This document shows positions 45,756 to 53,953 of a stretch of DNA of 64,000 bases, one piece after another (positions within the stretch are counted from its first letter, which is position 1; every line of letters begins with the position of its first letter). Below the pieces are notes generated by a model. That model saw only the letters and a program-made list of their open reading frames with translations. It ran no database searches and was not told where the DNA came from. The DNA is from CAZGMC01 sp964526565 (GTDB lineage Bacteria > Pseudomonadota > Alphaproteobacteria > DSM-16000 > Inquilinaceae): assembly GCA_964526565.1 (NCBI GenBank), contig CAZGMC010000001.1, positions 1 through 64,000 of the forward strand, written 5' to 3'. The translations under genes and the position numbers were made by a program.

Positions 45756-47459
45756 TCAGTCGCGGCGAGTCAGCAGACCGCGGGTGACGACCTGCGCCTG
45801 GATCTCAGCCGCGCCCTCGAAGATGTTGAGGATGCGGGCGTCGCACAGCACCCGGCTGATCGGGTACTCCAGCGCGTAGCCGTTGCCGCCGTGGATCTGC
45901 AGGGCGTTGTCGGCGCACGAGAAGGCGATGCGGGCACCGAGCAGCTTGGCCATGCCAGCCTCGATGTCGCAGCGGATGTCCTCGTCCTTCTCCCGCGCCG
46001 CGAAGTAGGTGAGCTGGCGGGCGATCATGATCTCCACCGCCATCCAGGCCAGCTTGCCGTAGACGCGGGGGAACGCGAAGATCGGCCGGCCGAACTGGAC
46101 ACGCTCATTGGCATAGCGCAGGCCGATCTCCAGCGCGCTTTGGGCGACGCCGACGGCGCGCGCCGCGGTCTGGATGCGCGCCGACTCGAAGGTCTCCATG
46201 AGCTGCTTGAAGCCCTGGCCCTCGGTGCGGCCCAGCAGGTTGTCGGCCTTGACCTCGAACTCGTCGAAGCCAAGCTCGTATTCCTTCATGCCGCGGTAGC
46301 CGAGCACCTCGATCTCGCCGCCGGACATGCCCTTGGCCGGAAACGGGTTGGCGTCGTCGCCGCGCGGCTTCTCCGCCAGGAACATGCTGAGGCCCTTGTA
46401 GCTCAGGTCGTCCGGCTTGGTGCGGGCCAGCAGGGTCATCAGGTCGGCGCGGGCGGCATGGGTGATCCAGGTCTTGTTGCCGGTCACCTTGTAGACGTCG
46501 CCGGACTTGACGGCGCGGGTCCGCAAGCTGGCCAGGTCCGAGCCGGTGTTCGGCTCGGTGAACACGGCGGTCGGCAGGATGTCGCCGCTGGCGATCAGCG
46601 GCAGGAAATGATGCTTCTGGTCCTCGGTGCCGCCCAGGCGGATCAGCTCGGCGGCGATCTCCGAGCGGGTGCCGAGCGAGCCGACGCCGATATAGCCGCG
46701 CGACAGCTCCTCGGTGACCACACACATGGCGATCTTGCTCATGCCGAGGCCGCCGTACTCCTCGGGGATGGTCAGCCCGAACACGCCGAGCTCGGCCATC
46801 TCGGTGATCAGCTCGATGGGGATCAGCTCGTCCTTGAGGTGCCATTCATGGGCGTAGGGAACGACCTTCTCTTCGACGAAGCGGCGGAACTGGTCGCGGA
46901 CCATCTCCAGGCTCTCGTCCTCGAGGCCCAGGGTGCCGAAATTGCCGGTGTCGACGCCGTTGACGATGTAGTCGGCGATGCGCTTGCGGACGGCCTCGGT
47001 GTTGCCGTTCTTGATCAGGGTCGTCACCGCCGGCGTGTAGAAGGCATGAATGGCGTCGTCATCGATGCCCAGGTCGTAGGGGCGGACGACCTCGCCCTGG
47101 CCCATGGCGATGCCGCCGACGATCTGCGCCAGGTACTCGCCGAAGGCGGCCTGCAGGATCAGCGCCTCCAGCTCGCCGAAGTGACCGTGCTCCAGCAACC
47201 GACGCGCCCAGCCGACCATCTCGTGCAGCGCTTCCACATATGTCGCGAACCAGGCATAGCCGTGCGCGGCGAACTGGCGCTCGTCGAGCAGCACACTGTC
47301 CACCTTGCCGTGGCGCATCACCATGGCCGACACTGCGCCCTTGGCGGCGGCGCCGATGGCCTCGGCGGCCTTGACCGCCGCTTCGCAGGTCTCGACCAGA
47401 TTGGGCAGGACGACTTCGGGGATGGGCTCGGCGTACAGGTTCGGGGCGGGCTCGCTCAC
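45756..47459 (-). CDS. mcd: (2S)-methylsuccinyl-CoA dehydrogenase
   Basis: Mcd oxidises methylsuccinyl-CoA to mesaconyl-CoA with FAD. The 567-residue acyl-CoA dehydrogenase has the roughly 170-residue N-terminal extension typical of Mcd (LLDERQFAAHGYAWFATYVE...), then EYGGLGMSKIAMCVVTEELS, AVFTEPNTGSDLASLRTRA, QIHGGNGYALEYPISRVLCD. It begins at GTG after GGAGG. It is the first gene of the operon, 160 bp ahead of ecm, with two palindromes in its upstream region. Confidence 0.95.
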   Translation of the reverse strand: MSEPAPNLYAEPIPEVVLPNLVETCEAAVKAAEAIGAAAKGAVSAMVMRHGKVDSVLLDERQFAAHGYAWFATYVEALHEMVGWARRLLEHGHFGELEALILQAAFGEYLAQIVGGIAMGQGEVVRPYDLGIDDDAIHAFYTPAVTTLIKNGNTEAVRKRIADYIVNGVDTGNFGTLGLEDESLEMVRDQFRRFVEEKVVPYAHEWHLKDELIPIELITEMAELGVFGLTIPEEYGGLGMSKIAMCVVTEELSRGYIGVGSLGTRSEIAAELIRLGGTEDQKHHFLPLIASGDILPTAVFTEPNTGSDLASLRTRAVKSGDVYKVTGNKTWITHAARADLMTLLARTKPDDLSYKGLSMFLAEKPRGDDANPFPAKGMSGGEIEVLGYRGMKEYELGFDEFEVKADNLLGRTEGQGFKQLMETFESARIQTAARAVGVAQSALEIGLRYANERVQFGRPIFAFPRVYGKLAWMAVEIMIARQLTYFAAREKDEDIRCDIEAGMAKLLGARIAFSCADNALQIHGGNGYALEYPISRVLCDARILNIFEGAAEIQAQVVTRGLLTRRD

Positions 47460-47515
47460 AACCTAGATCCTCCCAATGCGGGCGCCGCGGCAGCGGCCGT
47501 CTCCCTTGCGGGCAT

Positions 47516-47544
47516 GAAATATCATTTCCAGGAAGGTACCTTCC
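47516..47544. promoter_or_regulatory. Adjacent palindromes upstream of mcd
   Basis: GAAATATCATTTC (47516-47528, five-base arms) and the perfect 14-bp palindrome GGAAGGTACCTTCC (47531-47544) lie 57-85 bp before the mcd start. They stand out in the first AT-richer patch before the operon, so operator sites for its regulator are plausible. No factor is identified. Confidence 0.4.
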
Positions 47545-47666
47545 CAGTCGCTTCACAATACCATAAACGAATCTTTACGGGAACCGCTCTGTTGCGGCGC
47601 ATCATCGCGGCCAAGGCGGGGCCGGACTCGCTCTGGCATCAAGGCAGAGGTGACGGGGACCAGGGT

Positions 47667-48521
47667 TTACCAATCGTTGTGGCGCTCGTAGCCGAGGGTG
47701 ACGACGGCGTCGCCATAGAGTTCCTTGAACCTGGCCTTGTGCGCCGCGGTGAGGACCTCGTGCCACTGCCCGGCCTGGCCGGAGCGCAGGTGGGACCGCT
47801 CGCTCTTCTGTCCGACCTTGCGGCCGCTGACGCTGGTGAAGTTGTGCCGGCCGGCGATGGCGACGGCGGCCGCGACGGCGCTCTCGGTGAACCCGTAGTG
47901 CCTGAAGATGCGGTGGAAGGCGGCCTGCTCGTCGGCCATGACCTGTTCGTATCGCAGCTCCAGGAACCGCGGGTCGGCATAGTTCCAGGCCAGCATCCGC
48001 CGGATCGACGGACCGGTCCGCTCGATCTCCACGGCCAGGCCGCTGTCGCGGTCGAGGCTCTTGAGGTACTGCTGATAGCTGCGGCCGCCGTATTCGGGCC
48101 TGGGCCGGTGCGCCCACGGCTCGTCCGTCCACAGGTGGAAGAAGTAGCCGGACACCACCAGGTCGCGCGGGTCGCGGATCATGTGCGAGCCGACCAGTCC
48201 GTCCAGGGGTTCCAGATCGATGATGCCGTCGTTGCAGAGGTAGACGCGGGTGCTGCGGCGCAGATGCTCCTGGGCGCAGTTCTGGAACGGCAGTCCAAAG
48301 TGCATGGCGACGGCATGCAGGACATTGCTGAACCACGTCGTGCCGCCGCGGTGATAGCCGACATGGACGATCCTGGCGGCGCCGGCGCCCGATGCGAACG
48401 GGGACTCGACGACCTGCCGGCGGCAGAACGCTGCCGTCGCGTCAAGGGCATGGCCGACCCAGGGGGCGGCGCGCCAGGCGCCCGGCGTGCGCAGCAGGAT
48501 CTTCTGAAGTGGCTCGGTCAT
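47667..48521 (-). CDS. Sulfotransferase family protein
   Basis: The 284-residue protein has the PAPS 5'-phosphosulfate loop HVGYHRGGTTWFSNVLHAV and the 3'-phosphate loop SHMIRDPRDLVVSGYFFHLW, then ELRYEQVMAD, as in sulfotransferases that move sulfate onto sugars or lipids. The acceptor is unknown. It starts at the ATG at 48521 (an in-frame ATG at 48566 would add 15 residues). It lies between the mcd promoter region and corA on the same strand. Confidence 0.85.
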   Translation of the reverse strand: MTEPLQKILLRTPGAWRAAPWVGHALDATAAFCRRQVVESPFASGAGAARIVHVGYHRGGTTWFSNVLHAVAMHFGLPFQNCAQEHLRRSTRVYLCNDGIIDLEPLDGLVGSHMIRDPRDLVVSGYFFHLWTDEPWAHRPRPEYGGRSYQQYLKSLDRDSGLAVEIERTGPSIRRMLAWNYADPRFLELRYEQVMADEQAAFHRIFRHYGFTESAVAAAVAIAGRHNFTSVSGRKVGQKSERSHLRSGQAGQWHEVLTAAHKARFKELYGDAVVTLGYERHNDW

Positions 48522-48679
48522 GACTTCGTCCGGAATTGAAGGGCCGGCCGCGGCCGGCCGCGCCATGGACCGGTGCCGCGCCGCGCGACGCGACCAATTC
48601 CGGCGGGCATATCGGATCGGGCCGGCGGCGTCTGCCTATTCTTTGCGGCAATGGGCGACGGTTGCCACATGCCAGGCGG

Positions 48680-49648
48680 CTACAGCCACCCGCGGCGCTT
48701 GAAGAACAGGTAGGGCAGGATGGCCGAGGCGATCATGGCCAGGAGCGCCAGCGGATAGCCGAACCACCACTCCAGCTCGGGCATGTGCTCGAAGTTCATG
48801 CCGTAGATGCTGGCGATCAGGGTCGGCGGCAGGAACACCACGGCCACGACCGAGAAGATCTTGATGGTCGCGTTCTGCTCGATGTTGATCAGGCCCAGCG
48901 TGGCGTCCAGGACGAACGTCACCTTGTTGGCCAGGAAGTCGGTGTGGTCGCTGAGCGAGGCGGCATCGCGGCGCAGCATCTTCAGCCGGTGCTGCACCGG
49001 CCGCGACCGCAGCGCCTCGTCCTGGCCGGCGAAGACGAACAGACGGCCGAGCGTGACCAGGCTCTCGCGCGCCTTCGAGGTGACCAGCCCGTGGTGGCCC
49101 AGCCGCTTGAGCACGCTGCCGAAGTCGTGCCGGCCGGCCTTCGTGCTGCTCTGGGCGAACACCTCCTTGGACAGGCGGTCCATGTCCTCGCCGACGATCT
49201 CCAGCACGTCGGCCAGGCGGTCGATCACCGCCTCCAGCAGGGCAACGAAGACACCGGCGCCGCCCGGCGGCACGGCGGCCTGACGCGCGGTGGCGGTGAC
49301 GAAGCTGCGGAACGGCCGCGGCTCGGCATAGCGCACGGTGACCAGGCGGCCGCCGGTCAGCACGAAGGTCACCGGGACGCCCTGGGGGTCCTCGTCGGTG
49401 CTGTGGAACAGCACCATGGCGGTCATGACCAGCGCGCCGTTCCGGCTGTACAGTCGGCTGGTCGCCTCGATCTCCTGCATTTCCTCGCGGGTCGGCACGT
49501 CGATGCCCAGAGCCGATTCGACCAGCGCCTCCTCGTCGCGCGTCGGTGTCGTCATGTCCAGCCACACCGCGGCCGGCGGCAGGGCGCCGTCGGGGCCGAT
49601 CGCCACCGGCTTGAGCGTCCCGTTCTCCACCTGATAGGCCTGCAGCAT
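48680..49648 (-). CDS. corA: CorA-family magnesium/divalent cation transporter
   Basis: The 322-residue protein has the GMN signature in SIYGMNFEHMPELEWWFGYP between two C-terminal TM helices (IKIFSVVAVVFLPPTLIASI and PLALLAMIASAILPYLFF) and a long soluble helical N-terminal part. CorA forms pentameric Mg2+ channels; relatives carry Co2+ or Zn2+. The ATG at 49648 gives the expected start. The metal cannot be told from sequence. Confidence 0.93.
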   Translation of the reverse strand: MLQAYQVENGTLKPVAIGPDGALPPAAVWLDMTTPTRDEEALVESALGIDVPTREEMQEIEATSRLYSRNGALVMTAMVLFHSTDEDPQGVPVTFVLTGGRLVTVRYAEPRPFRSFVTATARQAAVPPGGAGVFVALLEAVIDRLADVLEIVGEDMDRLSKEVFAQSSTKAGRHDFGSVLKRLGHHGLVTSKARESLVTLGRLFVFAGQDEALRSRPVQHRLKMLRRDAASLSDHTDFLANKVTFVLDATLGLINIEQNATIKIFSVVAVVFLPPTLIASIYGMNFEHMPELEWWFGYPLALLAMIASAILPYLFFKRRGWL

Positions 49649-49860
49649 CGTCGCCGTCCTTCCCTCTGCCACGCCGTTCACGCCGCCGCCCGCCCGACGG
49701 CGACGCGAGCATAGCCCAGGCCGGGGACCCGTGCACCGGACGGATGTCCCGGATGCCTCGGATGCACAGGAAGTCGCGGCGATTGTGCGGTTCCGCAATG
49801 CAGAAGGCCCGGCCGAAGCCGGGCCTTGTCAACGCAACCGGTGCGAGATCGGGGTCGCGG

Positions 49861-50445
49861 TCAGTTGCGCGACGGGTAGATACCCTGCACCGCAATGATG
49901 AACTGGATCGCCGAAATCGGCTGGACGATGGAGAACGGCTGACTGGCACCGGCGTTGCCGATGGTCACTGAGCCCGAGACCGCGCCCGGAGCCAGGTTGG
50001 TGTCGGCGTTTGACGCGTCCGTATAGATGTTCGAGGCAGCGGCTAAGCCGGCATTGGAGGTCGCCAGCACGCGCGTGTTGCTCGGCTGCGTCTCGTCGGC
50101 GTTGCCCGTGGCCACCGGAATGATCGCCTGCATCCCCGCGGTGGTGGCGGTGTGGTTGTGCAGCGGCATCTGCGCCTGGGTCAGCGTCTCGGTCTCGCTG
50201 CCGGCCCTTGCGCCTTGCGGCCAGAAGGACGTGCCCGGGCTCTGGCCGGCGCCGATCGGCGCGCGGCCGCGCAATTCCGGCAGCGCGAACGTCGTCCGGC
50301 CGTCGCCGCCGTAGGTCGTGCCGAGCAGCGAGAACAGCGCCGTGTTCGAGGAGATCGCCAGCAACTGCCCGTGGCAGAACGCCCAGTCCCTCGGGGCGAA
50401 GGTGGCGCCCCAGCCGATGATAGCGGCCATCAAAGCTTGATCCAT
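49861..50445 (-). CDS. Phage tail collar / Mdp-family protein
   Basis: The 194-residue protein has the tail-collar pattern WAFCHGQLLAISSNTALFSL, LGTTYGGDGRTTFALPELRG, GQSPGT and AQMPLHNHTATT, ending in QPFSIVQPISAIQFIIAVQG. Such proteins (microcystin-dependent protein Mdp-like) are known from tail fibres and from secreted bacterial proteins. No other phage gene is near, so it is a lone copy. Confidence 0.9.
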   Translation of the reverse strand: MDQALMAAIIGWGATFAPRDWAFCHGQLLAISSNTALFSLLGTTYGGDGRTTFALPELRGRAPIGAGQSPGTSFWPQGARAGSETETLTQAQMPLHNHTATTAGMQAIIPVATGNADETQPSNTRVLATSNAGLAAASNIYTDASNADTNLAPGAVSGSVTIGNAGASQPFSIVQPISAIQFIIAVQGIYPSRN

Positions 50446-50766
50446 GTCTCTTCCAAGCCTCCCGTCTACACCATGGTACCGTTTGGTTGTGCGCGACCGC
50501 CTCGGCTCCTCTCTTTTTCACCGGTTGCTTGCCGAAGGCCAAGCCAGGGTTGCCTTGAGGCGCCGAAGGATCGCGCACCGGACGCAACCATGATTCGCGG
50601 CAAAAGGGAAGAAATTTAATCTCATTCGCACATATACCGGTTTCGCCGGTGGTCTTGTCTGTAAAGGTGGCAATTATGAACAGTATTCATAGTGAAAAGT
50701 GCGACAATGCATATCATGGCTGCCGCTCATCCGGCCGGACCGACCGGCCGGCGCGGCTGCGGGCGC
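50446..50766. other. Gene-free intergenic region
   Basis: No supportable gene in 320 bp, which is lower in GC than the flanks. A small inverted repeat ACCGG-tttcg-CCGGT lies near 50638-50650. Nothing else is distinctive. Confidence 0.5.
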
Positions 50767-51201
50767 TCAGATGAACAGCATGGCGCCGGTGCGCGAGGCA
50801 TCGGTCAGGAACGTCACCGCGCCGGCGATCTCCACCGCCAGCGCCGGGTCGAGCGCGTCCGCCTCAATGCCGACAGCGCGCAAACCCATCTCGCAGGCGA
50901 TGAAGCGCACGCCCAGGTCGCAGCAGGCCTCCAGCAGCGCAGTGAAGGTGGCGACGCCACGGGCGGCGAAGTCGGCATCGCGCGCCTCGGCCTCACCGCC
51001 CAGACGAACCCAGCCCCCTGGTTCCAGCGCGGACAGGGCACCGCCGGTAAAGAACAGGGTGACGGGCCGGCCGATGGCGGCGGCGGCGCTGGCCAGCACC
51101 AGGGCGTAGTGCACCCGCTCGAAGGCGCCGTCGAAGACGATGATGGACAGCTTGTCGGGGGACAGCTTGTCGGGAGACAGCTTGTCGGGCGCGTCAGACA
51201 T
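50767..51201 (-). CDS. DsrE-family sulfur-relay-like protein
   Basis: The 144-residue protein has a DsrE/DsrF/TusD-like fold: KLSIIVFDGAFERVHYALVL, IGRPVTLFFTGGALSAL, CCDLGVRFIACEMGL. Cys residues follow the DsrE pattern, but no sulfur pathway genes are present; many homologues are of unknown role. The N-terminus begins with three PDKLS units encoded by 15-bp tandem repeats. Its ATG lies inside the 3' end of the MoeB-like gene (8-bp overlap), which hints at sulfur-carrier chemistry with that enzyme. Confidence 0.75.
   Translation of the reverse strand: MSDAPDKLSPDKLSPDKLSIIVFDGAFERVHYALVLASAAAAIGRPVTLFFTGGALSALEPGGWVRLGGEAEARDADFAARGVATFTALLEACCDLGVRFIACEMGLRAVGIEADALDPALAVEIAGAVTFLTDASRTGAMLFI
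51146..51190 (-). repeat. Three 15-bp tandem units at the 5' end of the DsrE-like gene
   Basis: The plus-strand unit GACAGCTTGTCGGGN occurs at 51146, 51161 and 51176, in frame, encoding the PDKLS repeat directly after the start of the DsrE-like protein. Confidence 0.95.
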
Positions 51202-51988
51202 GGCCGGACAGGTCCCTGATCGTCGGCCGCTCGCTGCACAGCGGACAGGCCGCATCGCGGCGCACGGCGATCCGGTGGAAGCCGTGGTTTAGTGCGTCGA
51301 TGACCAGCAGCGTGCCGGCCAGGCTCTCGCCCAGGCCGAGCAGCTCCTTGACCACCTCGATTGCCTGCATCGACCCGACCATGCCGGCCAGCGCGCCCAA
51401 AACCCCGGCCTCGGCGCAGTTCGGCGCGGCGCCCGGCGGCGGCGGGGCCGGGAACAGACAGCGGTAGCACGGGCCTTGGCCGGTGTACGCCTTGACCGTC
51501 GTGATCTGGGCGTCGAAGCGCAGCAGCGCCGCCGTCACCAGCGGCCGCCCGGCGAGGTGGCAGGCATCGGCAACGAGAAACCGGGTCGCGAAAGTGTCGC
51601 TGCCGTCGGCGACGATGTCGTAGCGGCCGATCAGATCCAGGGCGTTGGCGGCAGTGAGCCGCACGGCGTGCGCTTCGACCTGCACGTCGGGATTGACCTC
51701 GGCCAGACGTTCGGCGGCGCTGGCCACCTTGGGCCGGCCAACCGCGGCGGTGTCGTGGACGACCTGCCGCTGCAGATTGCTGAGGTCGACCGTGTCGTCG
51801 TCGACCACGCCCAGCGTGCCAATGCCGGCCGCCGCCAGATAAAGCAGCAGCGGCGAGCCCAGTCCGCCGGCACCCACCACCAGCACCCGTGCCGTGAGCA
51901 GCCGCCCCTGCCCCTCGCCGCCGACCTCCGGCAGGATGATGTGCCGGGCATAGCGGCGGATCTGCGCGTCGGTGAAAGGGTAGGTCAT
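51194..51988 (-). CDS. HesA/MoeB/ThiF-family adenylyltransferase
   Basis: The 264-residue E1-like enzyme adenylates the C-terminus of a ubiquitin-like sulfur carrier (MoaD or ThiS) so that sulfur can be added. It has RYARHIILPEVGGEGQGRL, the ATP loop VVGAGGLGSPLLLYL (from Gly39), DTVDLSNLQRQVVH and zinc cysteine pairs CYRC and CPLC. The partner carrier is not in the window. The DsrE-like gene overlaps its end, and a degenerate ThiE-like gene lies upstream across the 13-bp array, so a thiazole-type role is possible but unproven. Confidence 0.93.
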   Translation of the reverse strand: MTYPFTDAQIRRYARHIILPEVGGEGQGRLLTARVLVVGAGGLGSPLLLYLAAAGIGTLGVVDDDTVDLSNLQRQVVHDTAAVGRPKVASAAERLAEVNPDVQVEAHAVRLTAANALDLIGRYDIVADGSDTFATRFLVADACHLAGRPLVTAALLRFDAQITTVKAYTGQGPCYRCLFPAPPPPGAAPNCAEAGVLGALAGMVGSMQAIEVVKELLGLGESLAGTLLVIDALNHGFHRIAVRRDAACPLCSERPTIRDLSGHV

Positions 51989-52082
51989 GCGGCCGTTGCC
52001 GTGGTCATCGTCGCGGCTGCACCGTACGCCGTTCGTGCGGCCCGTGCCAAGGGCGGCGGTTGCCGCGGCGCCGGCCCCACAC

Positions 52083-52302
52083 CCTCAATCCGCCGCCTCA
52101 ATCCGCCGCCTCAATCCGCCGCCTCAATCCGCCGCCTCAATCCGCCGCCTNNNNNNNNNNNNNNNNNNNNNNNNNNNNNNNNNNNNNNNNNNNNNNNNNN
52201 NNNNNNNNNNNNNNNNNNNNNNNNNNNNNNNNNNNNNNNNNNNNNNNNNNCCTCAATCCGCCGCCTCAATCCGCCGCCTCAATCCGCCGCCTCAATCCGC
52301 CG
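52083..52302. repeat. 13-bp tandem array interrupted by an assembly gap
   Basis: The unit CCTCAATCCGCCG runs five full times before (52083-52147) and four times after (52251-52302) a block of exactly 100 Ns (52151-52250), a standard placeholder for an unknown length. The true copy number is therefore unknown. The stop codon of the ThiE-like gene lies inside the last copy. The unit is not a multiple of three. Confidence 0.98.
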
Positions 52303-52921
52303 CCTCGCGGGCCGTTGCCACGGCGGCAAGCAGCGCCCGTACGCCCGCTGCCGGGCCGGCGGGATGCGCCCACACGGCATCGCCGGCGGCAATGAAATCG
52401 GCACCGGCCGCGGCGGCAGCCGCCGCATCCGCAGCACTGCCGATGCCGAAGGCGACGCACGGCACCTCCATCAGCTCGGCCCACCAGGCGACCAGGTCAA
52501 GGTCTGGCCCGCCATCGGGGCCGGGGCCGAGGCCGATGAAGTCGGCGTCCCGCTCGCCCGCCACCATGGCGTCATGACGGCTGGTGCCGGCCGCAACACC
52601 GACGATGGCATCGGCGCCCAACGCCTGTCGCGCCGAAGCCTGGCCGGCCGAGCCGTCCAGGCGCACGCCATCACAGCCCGTGGCGGCGGCCAGTTCCGCA
52701 TGGCCGTTGAGCAGGAAGGCGGCGTCGCGAGCCTGCACCACCGGCCGCAACGCCGCTATTGCCGCCCGCCACGCCGCATCGTCGGCATCGGCCAGCGCCA
52801 GTTCGACGCAGGCCGTGTCGCCCGCCTCGAGCGTCGCCGCCAACGCCGGGGCGAACGCCTGCGGGTCCAGATGCGTCGGCGTCAGCAGATAGAGCCGGCA
52901 CGAGGACAGAGGCGCGGCCAC
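52292..52921 (-). CDS. Degenerate ThiE/TenI-like protein
   Basis: The 209-residue protein follows the thiamine-phosphate synthase/TenI barrel (RLYLLTPTHLDPQAFAPALA, FLLNGHAELAAATGCDGVRL, ADFIGLGPGPDGG, EVPCVAFGIGSAADAAAAA, GADFIAAGDAVW). The typical GADGVHLGQ segment is GCDGVRLDG, and the T-x-T-K pyrophosphate-loop is missing, so catalysis as ThiE is doubtful. A GTG at 52921 starts it eight bases after a small unknown gene. The stop codon lies in the 13-bp array. Confidence 0.75.
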   Translation of the reverse strand: MAAPLSSCRLYLLTPTHLDPQAFAPALAATLEAGDTACVELALADADDAAWRAAIAALRPVVQARDAAFLLNGHAELAAATGCDGVRLDGSAGQASARQALGADAIVGVAAGTSRHDAMVAGERDADFIGLGPGPDGGPDLDLVAWWAELMEVPCVAFGIGSAADAAAAAAAGADFIAAGDAVWAHPAGPAAGVRALLAAVATAREAAD

Positions 52922-52929
52922 GGCCGGGC

Positions 52930-53127
52930 TCAGCGCGGGCCGGCGCCGGTCAGGGCGCTCATCAGCTCGCCGAGCCGCCGCAGCGCCTCGGCCGGCGGCA
53001 GCACGACGATGTCGGCACCGGCCACGACGCCGCTGCCGCCGCCCTCCCGCACCGCCACGGCACGCAACGCCGAGACCTCCGCCACCCACGCCAGCGTCTC
53101 ACTCGTCGTGTCCGTCGATCCGGTCAT
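52930..53127 (-). CDS. Small unknown protein in the ThiE-like cluster
   Basis: The 65-residue protein is not recognised; composition is ordinary (WVAEVSALRAVAVREG, then LPPAEALRRLGELMSAL). AAAGGGAA eight bases before the ATG and the eight-base gap to the ThiE-like gene support it as a translated member of the cluster. Confidence 0.5.
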   Translation of the reverse strand: MTGSTDTTSETLAWVAEVSALRAVAVREGGGSGVVAGADIVVLPPAEALRRLGELMSALTGAGPR

Positions 53128-53201
53128 GGTTCAGTTCCCTTTGGGGCAAGCCGTTCCGCACTATGCGCCGATGCCGTCCTTGCCGCCAGATGGATCGCAG
53201 G

Positions 53202-53675
53202 TCAGCCGGCCGGCGGCCGGACGCCCGCGGCCGTGGCCAGCCAGGTGCGGCAGGCGGTGATCTTGTCGCTCGGGTCGGTCAGGTCGCGCAGGTCCAGCGC
53301 TGGGCCAAGCTCGGGCCACAGCCGTGCCCCTGAGGCGGCGGCGATGGCTTGCAGCTTCACCGCGGCGGCTTCCTCTCCGGAAAACCGGATATCGTGCACC
53401 CCGGCCCGCAGCGCCGTCAGCACCGGCCCCGGCCGGTCGCCGCAGTGGAGCACGCCAGTCAACGCCAGGGCGGGGTGGGCAGCCCGCACCGCTGTCATCA
53501 GGGCGGCGAACCAGCCGGCGCCGGCATACCCGCCGCCACCCGGCGGACTGGCCAGCACCACGGGCACGCCGAGCGCGGTTGCCGCCACGGCCGCGGCCAT
53601 GGCATCGTCGCGGCCATGCACGACGATGGCCGCCATCGATGGTGAAAGCGGATCCTGTGCCTGTGCCTGTGCCAT
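53202..53675 (-). CDS. Unknown alpha/beta protein
   Basis: The 157-residue protein is not recognised. It has strand-helix alternation with a glycine loop (IVVHGRDDAMAAAVAATALG, VPVVLASPPGGGGYAGAG). The ATG at 53675 shares its first base with the stop codon of the histidine-kinase remnant (TGATG), so it once formed an operon with that gene. It heads the unknown-small, ThiE-like row. Confidence 0.55.
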   Translation of the reverse strand: MAQAQAQDPLSPSMAAIVVHGRDDAMAAAVAATALGVPVVLASPPGGGGYAGAGWFAALMTAVRAAHPALALTGVLHCGDRPGPVLTALRAGVHDIRFSGEEAAAVKLQAIAAASGARLWPELGPALDLRDLTDPSDKITACRTWLATAAGVRPPAG

Positions 53676-53776
53676 CAGCGCAACGTACGGTCCGGCGGGA
53701 CCGCGACGGTGACCGAGGTGCCGTGCCCTGGCGCGCTGATGAGGTCGAGGCGGTGGCCGGCATGCGATCGCGCCAT
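53675..53776 (-). pseudogene. C-terminal remnant of a histidine kinase
   Basis: A 33-residue tail reads MARSHAGHRLDLISAPGHGT followed by SVTVAVPP, close to the G2 box and end of the ATP-binding domain of histidine kinases (HGGxLxLxSxPGxGTxVxVxLP). Nothing of the rest of a kinase lies upstream; recQ begins in the other direction 180 bp away. The likely reading is a rearrangement that removed the rest of the gene. The match is short. Confidence 0.45.
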
Positions 53777-53953
53777 GGTCCGTGGGATCAACCAAAGGTT
53801 TCGCCGGATGCGTGATGGAAGCGTTGTCGTCCACACCGTTGCGACATTGACATGGGTCAATGTCCGACCGCCGCAGGCCCACAGCATCATGACGACCGCA
53901 AGGCACCGCGCCGCCGCGGCCGGCCCGCTCGATCCGCCCGACGACGCAACAGA

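Noticed and set aside
49861..50445. Prophage around the tail-collar gene
   Set aside because: No integrase, terminase, capsid or other tail gene flanks it; the neighbours are corA and dsrE/moeB.
52083..52302. CRISPR array or plasmid iterons
   Set aside because: The 13-bp units are contiguous with no spacers, and no cas or rep gene is near; it is a plain tandem array.
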